64,000 nt of DNA from QQWI01 sp964522015 (GTDB taxonomy: Bacteria; Bacillota; Clostridia; Peptostreptococcales; Acidaminobacteraceae): contig CAZFST010000001.1 in NCBI GenBank assembly GCA_964522015.1, positions 310,001 to 374,000 on the forward strand, in the 5' to 3' direction. Shown one piece after another: positions 16,819-25,169 of this stretch; positions within the stretch are counted from its first letter, which is position 1, and each line of letters begins with the position of its first letter. A model generated the notes under the pieces. It did no database searches. It saw only the letters and a program-made list of their open reading frames with translations, and had not been told where the DNA came from. The position numbers and the translations under genes were made by a program.

Positions 16819-17547
16819 GTGATAGTAGTGGATTATCAAATAGCCCCAGGAATTACTGTTGAGTTGTTCATCAAGCATACCAACAGGAAATCAATTGGCT
16901 TAAAGCTTATATCAGCTAAGCGCTTGGAAGTAACAGCACCAAAAAAAACTAGTCACAAGGAAATCATGACGATTGTTCAAGATAAAAAAGGCTGGCTACT
17001 TAAACACATAAAATCCCTAGAAACACAGGACCATAGTGGTGACTTTGTCGGTTTCAATACAGAACAAGAAATTTTGTTGCTGGGGAAACGAATGCCAATC
17101 GATTTTATGATTGATCCAGCAATGCAATGCAATCGAATTAGAGTTTTAAAGAGTGATCATGGTTTTAAACTATCAAGTTCGCAACCCATCTCTTCAGCTC
17201 ATAAAAGTGACGCACTAAACCAATGGTCAAAAGGCTATGCAAAAACTCATCTCCTTCAAAGAGTTCATTATTTTAGCGATAAATTTGAAATTACAGTCAA
17301 CAACGTCGTCATTAAAGAACAAAAGACACGATGGGGTAGTTGTTCTTCAAAGGGGAATATCAATCTCAATTGGCGTTTGATTAAAGCACCCACTGATGTC
17401 ATTGATTATATCGTGATACATGAACTCTTACATCGTATCGAAATGAATCATAGCTCGAAATTTTGGGAACTTGTTGAAATAGCCATACCAACATATCGTC
17501 ATCAAGAAGAATGGTTAAAGCGGCATCACAAGCTACTTAACCAATAA
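16819..17547 (+). CDS. YgjP-like metal-dependent hydrolase (DUF45)
   Basis: A 242-residue protein with the zincin motif HELLHRIEMNHSSKFW near residues 200-215, preceded by QKTRWGSCSSKGNINLNWRL, both diagnostic of the YgjP/DUF45 family (a SprT-like metallopeptidase fold). The natural substrate is not established. The start is GTG at 16819, with AAGGAG eight bases upstream. A short repeat of the 3' end (ACAAGCTACTTAA near 17527 and 17560) follows the gene. Confidence 0.85.
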   Translation: MIVVDYQIAPGITVELFIKHTNRKSIGLKLISAKRLEVTAPKKTSHKEIMTIVQDKKGWLLKHIKSLETQDHSGDFVGFNTEQEILLLGKRMPIDFMIDPAMQCNRIRVLKSDHGFKLSSSQPISSAHKSDALNQWSKGYAKTHLLQRVHYFSDKFEITVNNVVIKEQKTRWGSCSSKGNINLNWRLIKAPTDVIDYIVIHELLHRIEMNHSSKFWELVEIAIPTYRHQEEWLKRHHKLLNQ

Positions 17548-17646
17548 GGTAGCTTTATCACAAGCTACTTAATCAATGAGGAAACAGCACTAAATTAAGC
17601 TGTGTATTGTCTTTGCTTTTGGGTATAAATCTGAAGGGGTGAGACA

Positions 17647-18213
17647 ATGGGCATTGATGCAATAAGACCAATCACAGCTGGCATACAGCATGTTACACAA
17701 CCAGCTTCACCACCTGCTACGCAACCTTTATCATCACCTAATTCTCAACCCATACCGCAGTCTAATCTGCCACCCAGATCAAGTCCTACAAATGATGCGA
17801 TACAACCAAATAAGGGTGCTGGATTAGAAATCCTTAAAGACATTTATGGTGAGAAAAAGCTTAAGCAAATCGGAGTTATTCCATGTGCCACTTGTGCAAG
17901 TCGGGTCTACCAAGATGCTTCAAATGATCCTGGTGTCTCTTTTAAGTCACCAACACACGTTTCTCCAGAGCAATCCCACTCAGCCGTCATGTCTCATGAG
18001 AACGAACACGTTCAAAGAGAACAGCAAAAGGCCAATCAGGAAGATCGTGAAGTGGTTTCGCAAAGCGTCACTCTTAGTCGGTCTATTTGCCCAGAATGTG
18101 GAAAGAGTTTTATCTCAGGTGGGGTTACTAAAACTGTAACTCAATCAAAACAACGTTATAACGAACCGACAAACGAGGAACTAAAAGGGCTTTTTGTTGA
18201 TCAAAAAACTTAA
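17647..18213 (+). CDS. Uncharacterised protein with CxxC pairs and an HENEH motif
   Basis: A 188-residue protein. Residues 1-60 are a Pro/Ser/Gln-rich, probably disordered segment. The folded part contains CATCASRVYQD near residue 80, a conserved-looking DPGVSFKSPT segment, HENEHVQRE near 118 (an HExxH motif) and SICPECGKSFISGG near 146. The two CxxC pairs probably form one zinc site. The HExxH suggests a zinc peptidase-like or structural metal site, but no third ligand is obvious. Similar proteins occur in clostridia as hypotheticals. No signal peptide. Confidence 0.6.
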   Translation: MGIDAIRPITAGIQHVTQPASPPATQPLSSPNSQPIPQSNLPPRSSPTNDAIQPNKGAGLEILKDIYGEKKLKQIGVIPCATCASRVYQDASNDPGVSFKSPTHVSPEQSHSAVMSHENEHVQREQQKANQEDREVVSQSVTLSRSICPECGKSFISGGVTKTVTQSKQRYNEPTNEELKGLFVDQKT

Positions 18214-18270
18214 ATCCACCAGGTTTTGATTTGCTCTAAGATAGAGCTGTCAATCGCTGGTGGATTTTTT
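18212..18270. terminator. Terminator between convergent genes
   Basis: AAATCCACCAG and CTGGTGGATTT arms enclose a second small hairpin (GCTCTAAGATAGAGC), followed by TTTTTT on the plus strand. It ends the HENEH-protein gene and overlaps the 3' end of the HD-GYP gene. Confidence 0.75.
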
Positions 18271-19567
18271 AAATGGATACGTTGGTTTTAGATACTTTGG
18301 TTGATAAATTTAATTCTGCATTATGCATCTCCTGAACCGCCTCTCTATAAGCCGAATAAGCTGTCTCTTGAACAAACGCTCGAATGCCATTTAAAGTATC
18401 AAATGATTCTTCAATATAATTATAAATCTGCTGATTCTCAGAGGCTAACATTTCTTCACGTAAAACTTTAAGCAAATCTGCTTTTATTAACCCCTTGCGA
18501 TAAGGCCGTTCTTCGGACAGGGCTGTAAATAAATCTGCAAATGCCAATATATCACTTTCCAAAGAAAGGTCATTTCCCTTTAACTTATTTGGATACCCAC
18601 TGCCATCCCGTTTCTCGTGATGCTCAGAGGCCCATTTAGTGATGTCCTGCAAAGTTGGTAACTCACGTAAAATGATATGGGTAAAATAGCTATGGGCTTT
18701 GATGTCATCAAACTCTTGTTCTGTCAAAGGGGTTTTCTTTTCAAGGATTTCTATATTGATGGCGACCTTTCCAATATCATGTAAGTACCCAGCAATTTTC
18801 AATTGCATGGCGTTTTTCTCTGAATAGCCAAGATATTTAGCGATTGTGTAGGCTATGATGGCTACACCTTGTGAGTGTGTTGCTGTAAAATGGTTACGGT
18901 AATCGATTATCTTTGAAAATGTTAGAGCTAAACCTTCAAGAACTTGTAAATTCAGAGGGATTGGGTCTTTATGTTGGAGGGCTAGCGTTAGAATAACAGG
19001 CAACGATTGATGTTCTAAATCCAACCAAAAGGATTCTTTTTTTGAACAAGCCATAAATGTCATGAATACATCAGGGCAAAACAAGGAGCCGGATAGAGCT
19101 GATAGGGTTGCTATAATTGAATCAATTTGACTTAAAGCATGATTTTTAGAGTGATAGAGAATATCAATCCGATCGGCTAAATGCAAAATTAAGGATTCTA
19201 TTGGGAATGGATTTTCTAGTGTGTTTTCGTCCCATTTACAGTGGTGATGTCTGATAATAGCAGTCACATGATTAAAATAGGGCAATCCTTTGATCATGGC
19301 GGCACCTAAAAGTGCATGGGGATATGGATTGGTGATATCAAGGTGAATTAAGTCGTCTCGCTCAGCCACTGTCAGTGCGCCAATATCATGAAGTGAAGCT
19401 GCCATGACTAAGTTCGCCAGTGAATCTTCACTGAGTCCATGGGCTTTACCAATAGCATAGCTGAGGACAGCCACACGTCTATGATGATCTTTAAGTAAAA
19501 AATTAATTAAATCAATGGTCTTTGTTAGGCTTGTTAGAATTTCGAAATAAGTGATGTCCTTTTCCAT
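18269..19567 (-). CDS. Tandem HD / HD-GYP phosphohydrolase
   Basis: A 432-residue protein with two HD-type halves. The first (about residues 25-180) has LHDIGALTVAE and IIRHHHCKWDE. The second (about 220-390) has LHDIGKVAINIEIL, HHEKRDGSGYPNKLKG and the ADLFTALSEERPYRKG tail of a canonical HD-GYP domain, which in characterised members cleaves cyclic-di-GMP. There is no signal peptide, membrane helix or receiver domain, so the input is unclear. It is convergent with the HENEH-protein gene. Confidence 0.87.
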   Translation of the reverse strand: MEKDITYFEILTSLTKTIDLINFLLKDHHRRVAVLSYAIGKAHGLSEDSLANLVMAASLHDIGALTVAERDDLIHLDITNPYPHALLGAAMIKGLPYFNHVTAIIRHHHCKWDENTLENPFPIESLILHLADRIDILYHSKNHALSQIDSIIATLSALSGSLFCPDVFMTFMACSKKESFWLDLEHQSLPVILTLALQHKDPIPLNLQVLEGLALTFSKIIDYRNHFTATHSQGVAIIAYTIAKYLGYSEKNAMQLKIAGYLHDIGKVAINIEILEKKTPLTEQEFDDIKAHSYFTHIILRELPTLQDITKWASEHHEKRDGSGYPNKLKGNDLSLESDILAFADLFTALSEERPYRKGLIKADLLKVLREEMLASENQQIYNYIEESFDTLNGIRAFVQETAYSAYREAVQEMHNAELNLSTKVSKTNVSI

Positions 19568-19806
19568 ATAAGCACCGCCTAATATAATGTAATCTAGTCT
19601 AATGGATTCTTATCTATGTGTATCTTACATCTTGTCTATTACTATTGTGCAACTTGCTTTCTCCACCTAAATCATTAATACCGCTTTACATAATGAATAA
19701 GCAGATATTTTATGACACAACCTGTGGATATGGTACAATGATGATAGGGTCGCAACTGTAATGTAGATGGAGTCGGAAGTTCGACCATGATAAAGGAGGA
19801 TTTAAA

Positions 19807-20841
19807 ATGATTAAGAATGTTTATTTTAAGCCGTTTGTAGTGGGTGATAATCAGGAAATCTCTGATATTGCAGGACAACTCCTTAACCAATTGATTGAAA
19901 AAGAAGGCATTAAACTGAACAATACCGTTCCTATTAAAGTTCATTTTGGCGAAAAAGGGAATGTTACTTATGTACCTGCTTCAAGCTATCAAGGGATCAT
20001 CGATTGCCTAAATAGTCAGGGTGCAACATCAGCCTTTATTGAAACCAACGTTCTTTATAGGGGCGCACGGACAACCCGAACTTCTCACGAAGCCCTGGCC
20101 AAAGAACATGGCTTTACACAACTTCCTGTCATAATTGCCGATGGGGACCATGGTGAAGCTTATCAGGAAATCGCCATCCAAAAAGATTTCTTTGAAACCT
20201 GTAAAATCGGTGCTGGTTTTGAACCATATAAGCAAATTATTGTCTCCAGTCACTTCAAAGGTCATGGACAGGCAGGGTTTGGCGGAGCTGTCAAACAGCT
20301 CTCCATGGGGTTTGCAGCCCGGGGAGGTAAAATGGCGCAACATTCTCAAATGGTGCCAACCATTCATTTGCCAAAATGTACTGCATGCGGCCTCTGTATC
20401 CAAAAGTGTGATGTGGATGCCATCCAAATCTCCTCAGCAACACAAAAGGCTGAAATTGACGGTTCTAAATGCATTGGGTGTGCTGGATGTATTGCGGTTT
20501 GCCCATTTGGAGCTGTGCGTAACGACTGGAATGGTCAAAATTTCAAAGAAAAAATGGCTGAATACGCCTACGCTGCACAACTGGGCAAAGAATTTATCTA
20601 TATCAATTTCTTAATGAATATTACAGCAGAGTGTGATTGTATGGGTTCCGAAATGGAGATTATCAGTAAAGATGTTGGCATTTTGGCAAGTCTTGACCCT
20701 GTGGCCATTGATCGTGCATGCCTAGATCTCCTAAAAGCATCCCATGGACACCCATTATTTGAAGAGGGGACCGCTCAACTAACCCATGGAGAGGCCATAG
20801 GTCTTGGTTCTTCTCAGTACAATCTAATCACAATAGAGTAA
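19807..20841 (+). CDS. DUF362 domain protein with two [4Fe-4S] ferredoxin motifs
   Basis: A 344-residue protein with a DUF362 domain (residues 1-180 and 240-344) and an inserted ferredoxin segment: CTACGLCIQKCDVDAI near 195 and CIGCAGCIAVCPFGAV near 224. Both four-Cys motifs are intact. DUF362 iron-sulfur proteins are common in anaerobes and of unknown reaction. AAAGGAGG precedes the ATG. The AmrS gene starts nine bases after its stop, so the two are one operon and may work on the same redox chemistry. Confidence 0.88.
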   Translation: MIKNVYFKPFVVGDNQEISDIAGQLLNQLIEKEGIKLNNTVPIKVHFGEKGNVTYVPASSYQGIIDCLNSQGATSAFIETNVLYRGARTTRTSHEALAKEHGFTQLPVIIADGDHGEAYQEIAIQKDFFETCKIGAGFEPYKQIIVSSHFKGHGQAGFGGAVKQLSMGFAARGGKMAQHSQMVPTIHLPKCTACGLCIQKCDVDAIQISSATQKAEIDGSKCIGCAGCIAVCPFGAVRNDWNGQNFKEKMAEYAYAAQLGKEFIYINFLMNITAECDCMGSEMEIISKDVGILASLDPVAIDRACLDLLKASHGHPLFEEGTAQLTHGEAIGLGSSQYNLITIE

Positions 20842-20850
20842 GGTGCGCCT

Positions 20851-21852
20851 ATGAAACATTGTTCCTATCAAGTGGTTCTACCCAATCACCATGTTCAGTG
20901 TTTATTGTGCCCCTTTTGTTGCAAATTAGGGCCTTCAGAAATTGGCAGATGCCATGCTAGGCAGAATGATGAAGGTCACCTAGTTGACTTAAACCGTGAT
21001 TCTATCTTAGCCTTGGCCCTAGATCCAATAGAGAAGAAACCACTCTATCATTTTTTACCTGGTAACAAAATCCTCAGTATAGGGACCTTTGGCTGTAATC
21101 TGCGGTGCCAATGGTGCCAAAATCACAGTTTGGTGGCTTCATCTCCCACGGTGCCATCAAAAAATAGTGAATCCCTGATCAAGCATCTCATAGAGACCAC
21201 CAGGGATGAAAGTGCCATTGGCATTGCTTTTACGTACAACGAGCCAATTATTTGGTTTGATACGGTACTAGAAATTGCGAAGGCGTTCAGAGACGTAAAT
21301 CTTAAAACCGTTATGGTGACAAATGGCTATATTAATCCAAAGCCACTGCAACAACTTCTGACAGTGATTGACGGCTTCAATGTGGACCTTAAAGGGCACG
21401 ACGAAGCATTTTATGGTAAATGGTGTGACGGCAGCCTTCTACCTGTCATTGAGACCCTGAAAGCCATCCAAGGTAAAGCGCACTTAGAAGTAACGACCCT
21501 ATTGATTGAAGGGCTTAATACTCAAGATGATCACTGCCACCAATTGGGTAAATTACTCAGTGACATAAGCCCTAATATTCCTTTGCACCTAACACGGTAC
21601 TTTCCAGCTCATTTAATGACTCGACCACCAACTTCCTATAAAACAATGGTCAGGGCCCAAAGCATTCTTCAAAAATATCTCCATTACGTCTATATTGGCA
21701 ATGTCTCACAGGCCAACATTGATACCCATTGCGTGTCTTGTGGTGAATTATTGATTCAGCGTACATTGACGCCAATCAGTTCCTATCTAGAAAATGGCAA
21801 GTGTCCAAAATGTCATTCACCGCTGTTACCATTTGTTGATAATCGCCAGTAA
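20851..21852 (+). CDS. amrS: AmmeMemoRadiSam-system radical SAM enzyme
   Basis: A 333-residue radical SAM protein. The SAM cluster motif is GCNLRCQWCQN near residue 76; an N-terminal CLLCPFCCKLGPSEIGRCHARQ and a C-terminal zinc-ribbon-like CVSCG...CPKCHSPL frame it. This arrangement, and the ALDPIEKKPLYHFLPG stretch, identifies the AmrS family (related to pyruvate-formate-lyase activators), whose substrate is unknown. The AMMECR1 and Memo partners are not in the window. It is co-transcribed with the DUF362 gene, and its last 40 bases overlap the convergent DUF3810 gene. Confidence 0.87.
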   Translation: MKHCSYQVVLPNHHVQCLLCPFCCKLGPSEIGRCHARQNDEGHLVDLNRDSILALALDPIEKKPLYHFLPGNKILSIGTFGCNLRCQWCQNHSLVASSPTVPSKNSESLIKHLIETTRDESAIGIAFTYNEPIIWFDTVLEIAKAFRDVNLKTVMVTNGYINPKPLQQLLTVIDGFNVDLKGHDEAFYGKWCDGSLLPVIETLKAIQGKAHLEVTTLLIEGLNTQDDHCHQLGKLLSDISPNIPLHLTRYFPAHLMTRPPTSYKTMVRAQSILQKYLHYVYIGNVSQANIDTHCVSCGELLIQRTLTPISSYLENGKCPKCHSPLLPFVDNRQ

Positions 21853-22928
21853 CCAATCATTAAATCAACCATCCGTCCATAACTTTCGACCCCCTCTGAT
21901 TGACCATTAAATTTCAAGTACCGATCATTCATTTTGTCTGCCGCCTTACTAACTTTCCCTTCGTAGGCAGCCCAAAAGATTCGCTGATCATTTAAATCCG
22001 TTATAAGACCATCGCCATACTTGGCCCTGACGCGCTTTGCAGCTTCAGGGTCATATTTTTGAAGAGCATTTACACTATAAATCAAGGCTAAAACCTGCCC
22101 CGAATACTGAAACTCAACACTGCTATGAGCTTGTGATGCCAAATAAGCCACAAAATTTGCTTCATCCTCTGAAGCGTAGCCCCACTGATGGGCCATTTCA
22201 TGAAGGGCTGTTGACGGTAGCAATAGGTCTGGTGCCGCCACGTTTATATTGGCTTCTCCCGTAAAAGGAAAATAAATACCCGTAATGCCCGTATACAACA
22301 TTTGACCCGACATCAGCACAGATTTTGGTGGGCCAAACTTGTGAGAAGGATAATCAATTAAATTGCCATCTTGTTGAAGATCTCTTTTTGCTATCAACAT
22401 CAATTCATTTTTTGGATAGGGTAGGGTAAACAGATCGTTTGTTTGATGGGTGGTTTCTCTTAATTGGTTAGCCTGAGTCACGAGATCTAGGCACAGCGCC
22501 TCTAGTTCCGTATTTTTGAGCATAGTGGTATCAAATTGCAGTCGCTGCGCTAATGGAGTTTGTAAGTAGTTAAAGCCCCAGAGCCACATAAAAAGACAAT
22601 ACAGAATAGCCACATAACCAAGAGTCCGGCTAACCATGAGGATAATCCCTTGTCCGTCATTGAAAATCGCCTGCCTAAGTAGCCAAATAATAGCAATACC
22701 TAATAGACAGATGTGAGTAAACACCAGTAATTCGGCTAGAGAGAATGGCAGCCAACCTGTGAGGATGCTGATTTCTGACAGCATCAGCTGAAAAACAGGA
22801 TTTGTATAAAGTGTCTCTATTTTATCTGGAAACTTTTGAAAATAGAGCAGTGTTACATAAGTTAGTACAACCGCTAAAATAGGTATAAGCAAGGCATTTA
22901 TGCCCTTTTTAATATCTTTAAATAACAT
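21813..22928 (-). CDS. DUF3810 membrane metallopeptidase-like protein
   Basis: A 371-residue protein with three N-terminal membrane helices (about residues 10-30, 65-85 and 100-120) and an extracytoplasmic or cytoplasmic zincin domain with STALHEMAHQWGYASEDEANF near 240-260 (HExxH plus a following Glu). This is the DUF3810 pattern. The activity has not been established. The gene is convergent with amrS and the two coding ends overlap by 40 bases. Confidence 0.82.
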   Translation of the reverse strand: MLFKDIKKGINALLIPILAVVLTYVTLLYFQKFPDKIETLYTNPVFQLMLSEISILTGWLPFSLAELLVFTHICLLGIAIIWLLRQAIFNDGQGIILMVSRTLGYVAILYCLFMWLWGFNYLQTPLAQRLQFDTTMLKNTELEALCLDLVTQANQLRETTHQTNDLFTLPYPKNELMLIAKRDLQQDGNLIDYPSHKFGPPKSVLMSGQMLYTGITGIYFPFTGEANINVAAPDLLLPSTALHEMAHQWGYASEDEANFVAYLASQAHSSVEFQYSGQVLALIYSVNALQKYDPEAAKRVRAKYGDGLITDLNDQRIFWAAYEGKVSKAADKMNDRYLKFNGQSEGVESYGRMVDLMIGYWRLSTNGNSGE

Positions 22929-23039
22929 GTGTTGGCTCCTTAAAAGTTATGTGATAGGATGAAAAACAAGGGTATCTAATACTCAAGTGTTTTTTGAAAT
23001 GAAGCGGATATGAGGGTTTCCCCCCTAAAGGAGATAAAC

Positions 23040-24242
23040 ATGGCAATCTTACAAGATTATTATCGCACGCTCCAGGTCCATCCGCAAGCTGAAACAGACG
23101 TGATTGAAGCAGCTTATAAAAGGTTGGCAAAGAAATACCACCCCGATATTTCCGAATTAGAGGATTCTATTGCAAGGGAACAAATGCAGTTGATCAATCA
23201 AGCCTATGAGGTCCTTAAAGATGGGCAAAAGCGGGCAAATTACCATGGTCAATGGCAACAAAATTTTGCGAAAGTCACTTCTGATGGGGGGCAAAAGCCC
23301 CAACAAAATGCCCAGCAAACAATCTTTACCATGGAAGCTATGACCACAGTGAAACATTATTTTGAACACCTCCAAAATCGGCGCTACCAAGATGCTTATA
23401 ATCTCCTAACAAAAACAGATAAACAAATGGTTTCTATCACACTTTTTATCCGATGGCAAACCGCAGTCAGTCAGATTTTTGCTCTTCAAAATTTTTCGGT
23501 ACAACCAGGCTTAAATAATTTCCAGGACTCTGAGAAAAGCGCACTGACAAAACAAATCATCCGGGTTGTAGTGATGACGGTTGATTATAATGCCATAATG
23601 GAGCGTCTGGAACATGATGCTTTTGAAAAAAAGGTTCTCAGAGAAGGCAAAACATGGGCTTTGGTCTTAGGGGTTACCAATGTTCCTAAGATCATTGAGC
23701 ATTTTGAAGAACTGGCAGGTTTGATACATAGTAAAAGTACCATGAAAGCTTATGTTGACTCTTACAGTAAACATGATAGTTTGACTGGGTTGTTGAATAA
23801 AAAAGGATTTTTAGATGAAATGGAACGTGAAGCAATGCGATTTATGCGCTATAATAGGCGATTTTGCTTAGTGATGATCGGTTTAGAGTTTAAAAAGATA
23901 TACACGGCGGAACAGTTGGAAGAACTGACACATCGGATGGGGGAGTTGCTTAAAAGATGTTGTCGTGAGCTGGATAGTATCGGTAGATGGCGGGATCAAA
24001 CCTTTACCATCCTCATGCCTGAAACGGATTTACGAGGTGGCTTGTTAGCCACACAAAAGCTGAGAAGATACTTGCAAACGGAACTTTTGTTGACTAAAAA
24101 TACCCAACAGAATATTTTTCCCGCTGCTGTAGACGTCTACGCTGGGGATTTTGCAATGGCTATCGATCGTTTAGATTTTCTTTATGAGGCCTCTAAAAAG
24201 CATAAAAATTTAGCAATCCAATCAATAAGAGGTGCCTTATAG
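23040..24242 (+). CDS. J-domain / degenerate GGDEF fusion protein
   Basis: A 400-residue protein with an unusual layout. Residues 1-65 are a DnaJ J-domain (YYRTLQVHPQA, RLAKKYHPDIS with the HPD tripeptide intact). Residues 95-220 look like an NTF2-like alpha/beta domain. Residues 245-400 are GGDEF-like, with SLTGLLNKKGFLDEMEREAM and a final IDRLDFLYEASKKHKN. The signature loop reads RWRDQTF instead of GGDEF, so cyclic-di-GMP synthesis is unlikely. It may recruit DnaK to a signalling partner. The ATG at 23040 follows AAAGGAG. Confidence 0.8.
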   Translation: MAILQDYYRTLQVHPQAETDVIEAAYKRLAKKYHPDISELEDSIAREQMQLINQAYEVLKDGQKRANYHGQWQQNFAKVTSDGGQKPQQNAQQTIFTMEAMTTVKHYFEHLQNRRYQDAYNLLTKTDKQMVSITLFIRWQTAVSQIFALQNFSVQPGLNNFQDSEKSALTKQIIRVVVMTVDYNAIMERLEHDAFEKKVLREGKTWALVLGVTNVPKIIEHFEELAGLIHSKSTMKAYVDSYSKHDSLTGLLNKKGFLDEMEREAMRFMRYNRRFCLVMIGLEFKKIYTAEQLEELTHRMGELLKRCCRELDSIGRWRDQTFTILMPETDLRGGLLATQKLRRYLQTELLLTKNTQQNIFPAAVDVYAGDFAMAIDRLDFLYEASKKHKNLAIQSIRGAL

Positions 24243-24255
24243 GCACCTCTTTTGC
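24227..24255 (+). terminator. Terminator overlapping the stop codon of the J/GGDEF gene
   Basis: AAGAGGTGCCT and AGGCACCTCTT with almost no loop, then TTGC. The stop codon TAG lies inside the hairpin. It also faces the end of the convergent permease gene. Confidence 0.7.
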
Positions 24256-24258
24256 TTG

Positions 24259-25155
24259 TCACTTGTATGTTTTCGGGTCCAGCGCCTCCCTTAAGCCTTC
24301 ACCCAACAAATTCATACTGATAATGGTTAAAGAAATAAAACTAATAGGATAGAGCCAAATCCAATAATCAGCCCCACTGACATGATTAGCGCCTCTTATA
24401 TTTGGTATCAAATTTCCCCAAGATGGGGTTGGTGGTGGAAAGCCTAAATCCACAAAAGAGAGAGTCAACTCAAGCAAAATGGCATTGGCAAGTACTCCTG
24501 AAGCAGCTGCAATCACTAAACCAAACACGTTGGGTAACAGATGCCTAAAGAGTTTAGAACCATGAGAAAGTCCGAGTATATTGGCAGCTTGCATAAACTC
24601 TTCTTCTCTTAATGTTAGAATTTGACCCCTAACGACCTTTGCAACTGTTGGAAAGTTTAAGAAACCAAATATAATCATGGTGGCAGTCAGTCTAATAGTC
24701 GGCGGAAATTGAAAACCAAATATCACAGAAAAGGCTATCAAGAAGGGCAGTAGGGGTAGTACGGAAATAAACTCTGTAAACCGCATCAGTATAAAGTCTA
24801 CGGTTTTACCGCGATAGCCAGCGACCAGTCCAACTAAAGTACCAACTGAAAGGGTAACAGTAGCAGATAAAAGCGCCATTGCAAGGGATAAGCGTCCCCC
24901 ATGCATGACCCTTAGCATCAGATCTTGTCCCAACATATCAGTGCCAAACCAGTGAATTCTATTAGGTGGTTTAAACCGTTGTACGATGTCTATTTTATTC
25001 ATCTGATAAGGTGAGAAAAGGGGCCCAAGATAAATAAAAAATAATATGGCTAGCATCAATACAGCCCCCAATATTGCTAGCCTATTTTTACAAAAACGCT
25101 GAAAAGCCAAGCGCCATGGTCCTTCTGGCTTTCCCTTTTTCCGATTGTGTTTCAT
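24259..25155 (-). CDS. ABC transporter permease, OppC/DppC type
   Basis: A 298-residue peptide/nickel-type inner-membrane permease. It has the N-terminal membrane anchor, the RIHWFGTDMLGQDLMLRVMHGGR segment, and the EAA loop ending in REEEFMQAANILGLSHGSKLFRHLLPN. About six helices. The ATG at 25155 is chosen because GGAGG lies nine bases upstream; an earlier ATG at 25170 overlaps the stop of the upstream gene as TAATG. The ATP-binding and substrate-binding genes are not adjacent. Confidence 0.88.
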   Translation of the reverse strand: MKHNRKKGKPEGPWRLAFQRFCKNRLAILGAVLMLAILFFIYLGPLFSPYQMNKIDIVQRFKPPNRIHWFGTDMLGQDLMLRVMHGGRLSLAMALLSATVTLSVGTLVGLVAGYRGKTVDFILMRFTEFISVLPLLPFLIAFSVIFGFQFPPTIRLTATMIIFGFLNFPTVAKVVRGQILTLREEEFMQAANILGLSHGSKLFRHLLPNVFGLVIAAASGVLANAILLELTLSFVDLGFPPPTPSWGNLIPNIRGANHVSGADYWIWLYPISFISLTIISMNLLGEGLREALDPKTYK

Positions 25156-25169
25156 CGCTTTCGCCTCCA

